From assembly GCA_963682055.1 (NCBI GenBank), contig OY821745.1:22999342-23063341 (forward strand): a stretch of 64,000 nt of DNA. Reading direction: 5' to 3'. How positions within the stretch are numbered: position 1 is the stretch's first letter; each line of letters opens with the position of its first letter. This document shows, one piece after another, positions 11,293 through 21,164 of the stretch. The stretch is from Primula veris (lineage: Eukaryota > Streptophyta > Magnoliopsida > Ericales > Primulaceae). Both the position numbers and the translations under genes were made by a program. The notes under the pieces are model-generated. The model saw only the letters and a list, made by a program, of their open reading frames with translations, searched no databases and was not told the origin of the DNA.

Positions 11293-12503
11293 AGAGCACT
11301 TGTATCAGTTTCCTTATATGACTCATTTACCTTAAATATGAGGAGATTGTTCTAAAATTGTACACGCATCAGTTTACTTATCCATTATCTTAAATTTACA
11401 TGAACTCAAATATCACTCAATTATAAGGGATCAAAATGTTCTATTCTAATTAAAAAAATAATTTATCTCTCTTACTTTTCTCTTATTATCTCTCATTTAT
11501 TTGTAATTTTCACATATAAATTAATAATAACAAAAATATGAGTTATATACTTTTGATAGAGAAATTGATAAAAAAAAAAACTGATAATTTATATAAATCA
11601 AAACGTTTACTTATAAGTTGTAAAAGTTTAATTTTTACTTTAAATACGAGAAAAATTGTAATTTATTTAATGTGACAATTCTAATAAATTAATGGAAAAA
11701 CACCTAAAAGGTCACATTTTTAAAACAAAATACCCAAAAATCATACATAAGATGAGCTTACCTAAAGGATCACACTTTTAGTTAATATAAATAGTTTTTT
11801 TATTCTAATTTTTAGCCCACACTTATTATAATCTAAAACTTAGATCAAATAACCAGTAAGATATCTCTCAGATACGATCTATTTCTCTCTCATTTAATCC
11901 CTCTCTCTCTCTCCTTCCCCTTCTCAGACGAGCTTGGCTCCAAAACTCCGATAGGCGGCACCGCAGATGGATCTCGTCGGTGGCGGCGACGACTGGGGAA
12001 TTCCGTCGCAGAAACAATGACGAATTAGCAACTCTATGTTGCTGCTCTTCGTTGACCATTGATATATATATATATATATATATACTATTTCAAGGTTAGG
12101 TTTTATATAGATAAGAAGCTCATCCGTCGATCTCCAGTTGACGACGCGAGAGAAGGAAAGGAGACTGGTGGCAGTGGTTTGGACTGAGTCGCCTGAGATG
12201 GTTTAGCGGTGTGGCTGAGTCGGGGAGGCAGCACGTGAAAAAGAATGATTTGATTTATCTGTATATTTGCATATATATTTACGCAGGTGTTTACCTGATG
12301 GTTTAATAATGTTGAGTATTTTTTGTTCTAGTTTATTGTGTTTATTGGTTTACCAATTTATTATTAAAAAAAAGTCGTGTAAAGGAATTTGGGGTTTTTC
12401 GTTTTTAGCCCTAAAAATCATGATTTGGCCTGACGGATTTTTGATTGAATACTTTTTACATTTGTTTGGTTGTAGCTTTTACTTTTGTTTTTTGATTTTT
12501 TGA
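11293..12503. other. Intergenic DNA between the direct repeats, left part
   Basis: No supported gene. A small GC-richer patch at 11880-12060 gives a 63-codon minus-strand frame rich in Arg and Glu, without family signature, followed by a (TA)n run at 12061-12084. Sequence near 11700-11790 (CCTAAAAGGTCACA, CCTAAAGGATCACA) is echoed in inverse form near 14325-14400. These could be degenerate termini of one larger non-autonomous element, but they are too weak to call. Confidence 0.35.
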
Positions 12504-12509
12504 CAATTT

Positions 12510-13780
12510 TATACACTTTTTATGCACCCGTATGCAATTTTATTGACTTTTTTATAAATTTGTTTGGTTGTAGCTTTTACTTTTGTTTTTCGATTTTGTG
12601 AATTTTTATACATTTTTTTATACACATGTATGCAATTTTATTGACATTTTAGGCACATGTATCCACTTTTATTTATGTAATTTTGTTGACATTTTTATGC
12701 ATCTTTTATGCACTCGTATGCACTTTTATTGACCTTTTGTACAGCCGTATCCATTTTTATGCACTTTTTATGCAACCGTATGCAATTTTATACACATTTT
12801 ATACACTTTTTATGCACTCGTATGCACGTTTTATGCACTTTTATTGACCCGTATGCAATTTTTATTGACCCGTATGATTTTTTATCTTTTTCTTGAAATT
12901 TATAGGGAGTAAGAAAGCAGAGATGATGTTACGTTTTTTTGCCTCTGGAGTAGAAGTAAATGTTGGCTTTTTAAAAGGTTTTTTTTACCTTTGAATACAT
13001 GATCCGTGACAGCTAATTATTTTTGTTGAAAAAACAAAATTTGACGTTATACGTTGGTGGGTAGTAGTCGGTTGGATGCAAGTATATAACTCGGGCATAA
13101 TTATACTTTCACCGATTTGTGCCTGCAAGGTGTTCGATAGAATGATTTTCCTTTTGTTTAATGATTTCGATAAAATGATGACCCGTATACACGTTTTATG
13201 CACTTTTTACGCAATTTTATTGGTATGTATGCATTTTTTTTATACATTTTATGCAATTGTTATTCAGCTTTATGCATATTTATACCATTTTATACAACTT
13301 TATGCATATGTTATGAATCTTAATGCACTTTGTATGCACATTTATACACTTGTTATGCACTTTTTATGTATTTTTATGCATTTGTTATGCACATTTATGC
13401 AATTTTTACACACTTATTATACACTTTTATGCACTTTTTATGCACTTGATATGCAATTTTTTATACAATTTTTATAAACTTATATGTACTTTTTATGTAC
13501 ATTTGTTATGCATATTTATGCACATTTATACACTTTTATGCATTTTTTTTTATGCAGCTTTATGCACTTGTTATGAACTTTTATCAACTTATACACAATT
13601 TTTATCGAGCCGTATGCACTTTTTATGCACTTTTATTCGCTTTTTATGCACTTTTTATACGTTTTTTTGCGCTTTTTATGTGCTTTTTATACAATTTTTA
13701 TGTACTCTGTTATGAACTTAATTATGCATTTTTAGTGAACGTTATACACTTTGCATTTTAGTTAATTTTATGCATTATAC
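12510..13780. repeat. Degenerate ATGCA-rich minisatellite
   Basis: About 1 kb is dominated by variants of a roughly 10-bp motif TTTTATGCAC, with alternatives such as TTTTATTGAC, CCGTATGCAA and TTTATACAC. A unique-looking island at about 12900-13175 interrupts it. The repeat opens several overlapping frames that encode runs of HFLC, FYAL and similar residues; these are artefacts of the repeat. Confidence 0.8.
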
Positions 13781-13786
13781 ACTTTT

Positions 13787-14240
13787 GTGATTATATTTAT
13801 TTTGATTTTTTTTTTGGAAAATTTGAGATTTTTTGGTTTTTCTTTCAATTTTTTTCAAAATTTGAGATTATTTTTGGGTTTTTTGAGTTTTTTTTTTGCT
13901 TTCTTTCAATTTTTCAAGTTTTTTCCGTATGCACTTTTTAAATTTTCAATTTGTTTTTTCAATTTTTCTTGTTTTTTTTTTGGGTTTTTCGATTTTTTTG
14001 AACATTTTTCTTTTTCTTTTTGCAGAAAGACTTTTTTTTTTTGAGTAAAAAATATTTTTTTTGTGAAAAAAATATTTTTTTTGTGTGAAAAAGCTATTTT
14101 TTTTTTATAAAAATCTATTTTTTTGTGAAAAATCTATTTTTTTTTTGTGAAAAAACTATTTTATTTGTGAAAGAGGCTATTTTTTTTTGTCAAAAAAGTA
14201 AGTTTATTTTTATTTTTATGCATTTCTTCTATTTTTTTTA
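13787..14240. repeat. T-rich low-complexity tract with 20-27 bp units
   Basis: Long T-runs are broken by TTGAGA and TTTTCAAG. From about 14040 to 14200, units of the form GTGAAAAAxCTATTTTTTT recur six or so times. Confidence 0.75.
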
Positions 14241-14573
14241 ATTTTTTTTTAGGTTTTTATGGAGATAAATGATAATTTCTAAGTTATAATGATGACATTT
14301 TTGTAAATTGGTTGGATTAAAAAAAAATGACTTTTAGGGATGGAAACATTGATGTGTGATCTTTTAGGGATAAAGTATTAAAAGTGTGACTAATGGAGAA
14401 TTACCCCTAAATTAATTTGGGCTGAAAAAAATTGATAGAAGTATATTAAAATATAGTAATACTTAGTTATGATAATAAATTTGATAGGAAAGCTGAAAAA
14501 TGTATAATGTTAAATTGTTAACCTAAAAATATAAAAGTAATGTTAATTAAGTTAAATATGAGGAAAAGTGTAA

Positions 14574-14921
14574 GAAAACTCGTTTCTACTTTCACTGTTG
14601 CTAGCTTGTTCCGCTTTTCATCATTTCACGTGTAAATTTTTAATTTTGTTTTCAATTTTTTCACGTTTCATGTTTTTGTTTCTTGTTTCGTTTAGTATAC
14701 CCATTTCCCAATCCTGACAATTATGAACCACACTGCATAATAAAACAACACAATTACAACCATTAGATTCGTATAATCTCTAGTCATTCACTTTGGAGAA
14801 TCATCCAAAAAAAGTGTCAGAAACTTGTTTAGCGTAATTCATATATTGTGATTTCGGTTTTGGTGGAATAGGCCCATTGCTTAACGCCTTAACCTTTGTA
14901 TTGTTCAAACTTAGCTTCTTA
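14574..14921 (+). repeat. Direct repeat, copy 2 (about 350 bp)
   Basis: Second copy of the segment at 10941-11292, same orientation, separated by about 3.3 kb. It carries small deletions relative to copy 1, for example one fewer TTTTAA block near 14640. Confidence 0.8.
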
Positions 14922-14993
14922 TACGCTATTTTTCGTAGTGACTTAATTTTAAAAAAGTAAGAACAATTAAATAAAAGACTCCTTGATTACTTA

Positions 14994-15272
14994 GGCCTCG
15001 TTTGGTTGTATCATTAGTACCTCGGGATTGGACTACTAATCCCGTGGACCCCACAAATGCTATGTTTGGGAAAACATTAGACTTCGGACTAGTTATTCAG
15101 TCCGGACTAGAAATGATGGCAAAAAGGTGCATTTTCAATACCATAGGGGGGCTGGTATTAGGAATAGTCCAATCCCGGATGTGTTACTTATCCGGCCTTC
15201 TTTTCAAATCTCATTCATAATACTATCGGATTATTAATACCGGGATTAGTAATCCCGCAACCAAACGAGGCC
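14994..15272. mobile_element. PIF/Harbinger (Tourist-like) MITE, 279 bp
   Basis: Terminal inverted repeats GGCCTCGTTTGGTTG and CAACCAAACGAGGCC are perfect at both ends. They are flanked by a TTA direct duplication (14991-14993 and 15273-15275), the hallmark of Harbinger-type insertion. Near both ends are further inverted blocks built on ACTAATCCCG and CGGGATTAGT. No coding capacity; a 72-codon frame inside is incidental. Confidence 0.9.
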
Positions 15273-15538
15273 TTAGTATTTTGGTATAGAGAACCACATA
15301 TCTTGTCCTCAGAGGACTAAATAATTTGTGTATTTACCCCCCTACATAAAGGCTAAAATACAGGGGTGTATATATTAATTTAAATAAACATTGGTCTGAC
15401 GTCAGTCCATGCGTGATGGGACTGCAGCTGTGTGATTAATTGATGATTGTCTGTACATAAACTATTTTATCAGGAATTTAAATAGCCTTTTTATTTATGC
15501 ACACATATTTTAATTAATACAGACGGTAATAATACAAA

Positions 15539-15691
15539 TCACGTCACGTAATAAAAACTTAACCTATTAAAAATCCAAATAAATATATTGAAACCCTAAT
15601 TTAAGTCTTCCCTAAATTTAATTAATATTAATTAAAATTTTATTTTTATTTTTTTATTTTTAGTAGATTGAGTTTTTATTACGTGACGTGA
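15539..15691. mobile_element. Short MITE-like inverted repeat, 153 bp
   Basis: A perfect 21-bp inverted repeat (15539-15559 against 15671-15691) contains CACGTCACG on the left and CGTGACGTG on the right. The 111-bp centre is AT-rich. No clear target duplication was seen, so it may be a MITE or simply a hairpin. Confidence 0.6.
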
Positions 15692-15770
15692 CTTATACCC
15701 CACCCCACTAATACAGCCGCCGTATGCATCAAGCAGACAGCGTCTGTATTTAGCAGATGATATTTAAATA

Positions 15771-15946
15771 CTCCCTTCTATGTACTAAATTGTTAGGGTA
15801 TAAGAAATAACGTGTAATTTTTATCAACATATAACTATGGGAACAAATTTTAAAATTTTATATTTCAATAATTTAAAGACGAGATATTAGTCGGTCAAAT
15901 TTGCACGTAATTACGTAAAATCTCAATATTTTGGTACGCATGGAAT
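15771..15946. mobile_element. Degenerate Stowaway-like MITE
   Basis: The left end CTCCCTTCTATGTACTAAATT and the reverse of the right end ATTCCATGCGTACCAAAAT resemble each other and the Stowaway consensus start. Inner parts share CGTGTAATTTT and its reverse. Divergence is high. Confidence 0.35.
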
Positions 15947-15952
15947 ACATAT

Positions 15953-16369
15953 GATTCAAATTATCTAGAGTTCATAATGCACTCACATATATAGTTTCAT
16001 ATAACGGATAAAATTAAAACAATCAAATGGTCTACATTTATGCGTGCGTTTTGTAATTTTCCTTTTAATAATTTTAATTTATAAAATAAGATATATTAAA
16101 ATAATTGATTTTTTTACTATTTTTAAATAATACTTAAATTTAGGATAGTATCAACTATGATTCTATAATTTTGTTTGACTTTTTATTGTGTTGTAAAGTT
16201 GGTTTTTAATTTATAAAATCGTAATTTATATTTTATATATTAAAATTATATAAAAAGAAAATTACAAAACTCACGCATAAATCTAAACCATTTGATTGTT
16301 TTAATTTCATCCGTTAGATGAAACTTTAAAGGATTTGAGTGCATTATGAACTCTAAAAAATTTGAATCC
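15953..16369. mobile_element. Foldback/MITE with arms of about 150 bp, 417 bp
   Basis: Left arm 15953 to about 16105 and right arm about 16190 to 16369 are reverse complements over nearly their whole length. Shared blocks are GATTCAAATT, AGAGTTCATAATGCACTCA, AACGGAT, TTAAAACAATCAAATGGT and TTTTGTAATTTTCC. Transcripts through it would form a long hairpin. No target duplication was fixed. Confidence 0.8.
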
Positions 16370-16486
16370 AAATACATACTAGTTATAATAGGTATTTGAC
16401 TTTTTCTAAAAAAAATCCAATAATGAAACTTTCAAAACCTAGCTAAAAGCAGACTCATCAATTCCTTTCATCATGTTAAAGGAATT

Positions 16487-17123
16487 GATGAGTCGACATC
16501 ATGCTAATATTTCTCATAATATTTCTAAACATCATGCTAAAGGTCTTAGTCGACAATGTGGTATTCTTTTAATCGATGATCTTGGTAAGTATTTAGAAGT
16601 TTATTTGCATCATTCGCGAGTCACCAATCATCATTTTCAAGGAGTTATTGATAAGATGACATCAAAACTAGCCGGATGGAAAACAAAATTTTCATCTCTT
16701 ACTGGCCGACTCACACTTATTAAATCTGTCACTTCTGCCATACCCTCTTATAATATGCAAACTTTCTTATTACCTAAAAGTATCCTCTATTCAATAGATA
16801 AATTAAATCGTGACTTTCTTTGGGGTTCCACAAGAGAAAAAAGGAAAATCCATCTTGTTCGATGGAATAAAGTTTGAAACCCCAAAGAACACGGGGGGTT
16901 TGGTATTCGAGTAGCCTCTAATTAAAATATGGCTCACTACTAAGTTGTGTTGAGAATTTATTTCGTAGAAAAATAAACTTTGGGTTAAAGTTCTGAAAAC
17001 TAAGTATCTCAATTCTCTTTCATTTTGGGAATGGCCTTGCTCTCGCCCCGCTTCTCATACTTGGAGAAGTATAGTTGCATCTACAAACCTCATAAAAAAT
17101 AACACTCATTGGCATGTAGGTAA
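16487..17123 (+). pseudogene. LINE reverse transcriptase, C-terminal piece
   Basis: Open codons read DDLGKYLEVYLHHSRVT, then IDKMTSKLAGWKTKFSSL, GRLTLIKSVTSAIPSY and NRDFLWGSTREKRKIHLVRW. This order is typical of the region after the RT fingers/palm in plant non-LTR retrotransposons. A stop at 16875-16877 follows HLVRWNKV. Homologous codons continue (PKEHGGFGIRVAS) with more stops until the insertion at 17124. The element is dead: no catalytic YADD box is present because the copy is 5' truncated. Confidence 0.85.
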
Positions 17124-18474
17124 TGTTGGTTTCCGTGCATATAATAATAATAAAACAATAATTAAAAGACTAGAAAGAAATAATTAAAACCAGTGTAATC
17201 TTTATTAATTTCGAATTGGAATTGAAATTACAGATTACAACATGTAGGTACTGAATAGTAATTAAAGAAAACGTTATTCAGATTATTATTTATTAATAAT
17301 CTGATGTACTGAATTGCAATAAATAGAAACTGTCGGACTGGAAAGTATAAACTTTATAGCCGGACTGTTCTGATTGAAATTGAAATAACAGGACTGAATT
17401 GAAACTATTCTAATTACTGAATTAAATTACAGAATTGAAATTACAGCATAACACAGAACTTTAAAGAAATTACAGAAATGTACAAACAGAATTAAAAGCT
17501 ACAGCTAAGGACAGTAAATTAAAATACTGAAATAAAAAATACAGAATTGAAATGCGTAATTGAAATGGACAGAATTAAAAGACGAGGCTACTGTTTAACA
17601 GTATGCCCTTAACCGATATTCGCCTAACCACCTTGATGTTTCTGGTTGCGTTGGCGCTTCGATCCCAATGTACAACTCTCGGATGACTCGTCGGAAACTG
17701 GCGACGAGTCAAGGTCGAGCTGTTGATGGGTGGTTCTCTCTGATTTCTAATATACTATGAGGAAAAGGTATATGTTGTTTATAGAGATTTTCGTGTGTAT
17801 TTGAATGTGAGGGGAAGGCTGCCTCATATAGAGGATAAAATTCTGAAACCGCAGCCATTTATTATGATCATTTAATTCTGGGAGTTACATCCCCAGAATC
17901 CGCCTCCATTACTGCTAGAGTTTCAAACTTTCTGGAACTTTAGGGACTGCTCTTGTAAATATACAAAAGTCCCTATTTCAGTTTAGTACAAGACCCAAGA
18001 CCCAAGACCCGAGACATTTCCCATTCCCTAAATCCCAAATCCCAAATCCCAAATCCCGCATCCCGCATCCCGCATCCCACGGCCCGAGACCCGAGCAAGC
18101 GCGCGTATGTGTGGTACACACTAACCCACTCATGGGTATGTGGACTTGATTATTTTAACAACTACATGGGATGGACTTGTATTTATAGTGTAAAATTCAC
18201 TCCTGATTTTACAATGTGGGATAACCCTCATGGTTTAAATCCCATTTCTTTTTCCATTTTCCAGCATTGGTTTATTCCCTCTTCCGAGTACCAACCTTCG
18301 ATTCCGATTATCATTCACACCCATTCTCTGAATAGGTCATGCGATATACCGTTGCCAAGCTCATCGCACGAGCTACTCAAACGCTTTGAGTACGGCTTCA
18401 GAAAATCTGATTTGTCGCATCGAATAATGATTCAAAGATGGTCCCTGACCACTCGGAACAACCATGTTTCAACA
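17124..18474 (-). repeat. 3' LTR of the gag-only retrotransposon, 1351 bp
   Basis: On the plus strand it begins TGTTGGTTTCCGTGCA and ends CCATGTTTCAACA. It contains a run of short tandem repeats at 17993-18095: heptamers AATCCCA and GCATCCC plus AGACCC(A/G) hexamers. The matching region of the other LTR is shorter. Confidence 0.88.
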
Positions 18475-19482
18475 GTCTGCGGCACGATGACCGGTCCTGT
18501 TACACACAAAGCAGGTTCCCGCAAATTTCTTTGCGACAACAGCACTGCCTCCGTTGTCAAAATGTTTCCGTTTGACGTTGGAGCTTTTGACCACATTGGC
18601 CTTTGCCATCGGGATGTTAGCACCACCGACTCTCCTTACGGAGCGACGGTTGCTCAACTCGATGTTGAGCTTCTCAATGAGCCCCTCCAACCTCATTTCC
18701 TTCCGCTTGTGCTTCAGGTAGTTTTGAAAGTCTTTCCAAGATGGTGGCAATTTCTCAATCATGAGTGCCACCTGGAAAGGCTCATTAATCACTAGCTCCT
18801 CAGCCTCAAGGCGATGGTAAATGAGTTGGAGCTCCTCAACTTGCTCCATGACACCCCTGCTGTCAGTCATACGGTACTCATGAAAGTCCGTGACAACAAA
18901 TCTCTTTGTGCTAGCGTTATTCACTTTGTACTTGTTTTTGAGAGTTTCCCATAGCTCTTTTGCAATAGCTTTGGGCTCGAAAATACTGAACAACATATCA
19001 TCTAGAGCACACAGGATATAGTTCTTGCATAGGTAGTCGGCATGTCTCCATGCCTCAACCGCAGAGAACGACTGCTCATCCAGATTGTCCTCGCTTAGGA
19101 CGGGAGCAGTCTCCTTAAGAAACCTGGTCAGATTCAGGGTGGTGAGATAAAACAGCATCTTTTGCTGCCAACGTTTAAAGTTGTCTCCCCTGAATTTTTC
19201 CGGTTTCTCCAGATGAGAAGTCGGCAAAGTAGGCACAACCGAATACATCGGTGCCTTGCCCCTTGCCGTAGCCGCTGCTTCGGCTGCAGCCTCAGCTTTG
19301 GCCGTAGCATCCGCCATTGCCGCAGCCGCGGCGGCCTCAGCCGCTGCAGCTACGTCCTCGGCATTAGCCTCCACATTCGCATCGCCCCTAGTGTTATGGA
19401 CATTTCCACCAACCACTGGGTCATGCTCACTTCTGATAGGCAACTCAATAGGCGACGTGTTTGTCATATGAAACGACAACAC
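18469..19482 (-). CDS. Copia-type gag polyprotein, 337 aa, intact
   Basis: An uninterrupted frame from ATG at 19482. Residues about 40-75 are an alanine-rich linker. From about 90, LEKPEKFRGDNFKRWQQKM begins the Copia gag (UBN2-type) core, with ELWETLKNKYK and LPPSWKDFQNYLKHK following. A CCHC zinc knuckle closes the protein (C324, C327, H332, C337). The last Cys codon TGT and the stop TGA are the first six bases of the LTR, so the coding region ends exactly at the internal/LTR junction. Gag forms the virus-like particle that packages element RNA; here it could act for itself or for relatives. Pol is absent. An antisense frame of 228 codons overlaps but has no family signature. Confidence 0.88.
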   Translation of the reverse strand: MLSFHMTNTSPIELPIRSEHDPVVGGNVHNTRGDANVEANAEDVAAAAEAAAAAAMADATAKAEAAAEAAATARGKAPMYSVVPTLPTSHLEKPEKFRGDNFKRWQQKMLFYLTTLNLTRFLKETAPVLSEDNLDEQSFSAVEAWRHADYLCKNYILCALDDMLFSIFEPKAIAKELWETLKNKYKVNNASTKRFVVTDFHEYRMTDSRGVMEQVEELQLIYHRLEAEELVINEPFQVALMIEKLPPSWKDFQNYLKHKRKEMRLEGLIEKLNIELSNRRSVRRVGGANIPMAKANVVKSSNVKRKHFDNGGSAVVAKKFAGTCFVCNRTGHRAADC

Positions 19483-19821
19483 AAAAACGTATGAGATACG
19501 TGTACAACAAATTCTATAAACAAAACACCAAAACTAAAATTTGGGTTTGTAAAAAAAAATTTTAATCAAACAATAAAATTATACTTTTTCCTTTTGAATA
19601 TCAATACGGTTGATATCAAAAGGATTAAACGATCCTTATTGAATACCAAAAGGTTGGCATCAACAAGATTCTAAAAACAAAAAATTAAACTGTTTGGAAT
19701 TTTTCTTTGTAAATCAAATTCTAATTTGATTTAGAATTGAAAAAAAAAAAAGCATTATTCCTTAAAATAAATAATTGTATTAATTAATACATGAAAGAAA
19801 CAACAGAGTATCGGTTAAGAT

Positions 19822-21159
19822 AGTTGGTTTCCGTGTATGTAATAACAATTAAACAATAATTAAAGGACTAGAAAGAAATAATTAAAACCAGCGTAATCTT
19901 TATTAATTTCGAATTGGAATTGAAATTACAGATTACAACATGTAGGTACTGAATAGTAATTAAAGAAAACGTTATTCAGATTATTATTAATTAATAATCT
20001 GATGTACTGAATTGCAATAAATAGAAACTGCCGGACTGGAAAGTATAAACTTAACAGCCGGACTGTTCTGATTGAAATTAAAATAACATGAGTGAATTGA
20101 AACTATTCTAATTACTGAATTAAATTACAGAATTGAAATTACAGCATAACACAAAACTTTAAAGAAATTACAGAAAGGTACAAACAGAATTAAAAGCTAC
20201 AGCTAAGGACAGTAAATTAAAATACTGAAATAAAAAATACATAAATGTAAATTGCAGAATTGAAATGCGTAATTGAAATAGACAGAATTAAAAGACGAGG
20301 CTACTGTTTAACAGTATGCCCTTAACCGATATTCGCCCAACCACCTTGATGTTTCTGGTTGCGTTGGCGCTTCGATCCCAAGGTACAACGTCTCGTATGA
20401 CTCGTCGGAAACTGGCGACGAGTCAAGGTCGAGCTGTTGATGGGTGGTTCTCTCTGGTTTCTAATATGCTATGAGGAAAAAATATATGCTGTTTAGAAAG
20501 ATTTTCGTGTGTCTTTGAATGTGAGGGGAAGGCTGCCTCATATAGATGATAGGATTATGAAACCGCAGCCATTTATTGTGGTCATTTAATTCTGGGAGTT
20601 ACATTCCCAGAATCCGCCTCCATTATTGCTGGAGTTTCAAACTTGCTGGAACTTTAGGGATTGCTCTTGTAAATATACAAAAGTCCCTATTTCAGTTTAG
20701 TACAAGACCCGAGACCCGAGACATTCCCCAAATCCCAAATCCCGTATCCCGCGTCCCGTGACCCGAGGCCCGAGACCCGAGCGAGCGCATGTGTGGTACA
20801 TACTAACCCACTCATGGGTATGTGGACTTGATTAGTTTAACAACTATATGGGATGGACCTGTATTTATAGTGTAAAATTCACTCCTGATTTTACAATGTG
20901 GGATAACCCTCATGGTTTAAATCCCATTTCTTTTTCCATTTTCCAGCATTGGTTTTATTCCCTCTTTCGAGTACCGACCTTCTAGTCCAATTATCATTCA
21001 CACCCATTCTCCGAATAGGTCATGCGATATACCGTTGCGAAGCTCGTCGCACGAGCTACTCAAACGCTTTGAGTACGGCTTCAGAAAATCTGATTTGTCA
21101 CATCGAATAATGACTCAAAGAAGGTCCCTGACCACTCGGAACAACCATGTTTTCTAACA
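19822..21159 (-). repeat. 5' LTR of the gag-only retrotransposon, 1338 bp
   Basis: It begins AGTTGGTTTCCGTGTA on the plus strand and ends CCATGTTTTCTAACA, aligning with the LTR at 17124-18474 throughout. Differences include a shorter heptamer tract (about 20705-20785) and an extra AAATGTAAATTGCAG block near 20242. Confidence 0.88.
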
Positions 21160-21164
21160 GGTAA

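Larger units (their letters stand above)
17124..21159 (-). mobile_element. Gag-only LTR retrotransposon (TR-GAG type), 4036 bp
   Basis: Two LTRs (17124-18474 and 19822-21159) flank a 1347-bp internal region that encodes only gag on the minus strand. The outer flanks are GGTAA on both sides (17119-17123 and 21160-21164), a perfect 5-bp target duplication inside the LINE. No protease, integrase, RT or RNase H is present. The gag type is Copia. No standard TGGTATCAG primer site was recognised next to the right-hand (5') LTR, and no polypurine tract precedes the left-hand (3') LTR, so autonomous movement is unlikely. The LTRs are very similar with a few indels, pointing to a fairly recent insertion (inference). 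Confidence 0.9.

Noticed and set aside
11868..12059. 63-codon minus-strand frame in a GC-richer patch
   Set aside because: Could be a captured gene scrap, but it has no recognisable domain and no supporting exon structure.
13076..13180. CKVFDRM-like phrase suggesting a PPR repeat
   Set aside because: A single short match in otherwise low-complexity sequence; no repeat of the 35-residue motif follows.
12708..13761. Overlapping plus-strand frames of 62-133 codons rich in His, Phe, Leu, Cys and Tyr
   Set aside because: They are translations of the ATGCA minisatellite.
10941..14921. LTR retrotransposon with 350-bp LTRs
   Set aside because: Repeat ends are not TG...CA, no primer site or polypurine tract adjoins them, and there is no target duplication.
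18109..18795. 228-codon plus-strand frame
   Set aside because: Antisense to the retrotransposon LTR and gag; no family signature, while the minus strand shows a clear Copia gag.
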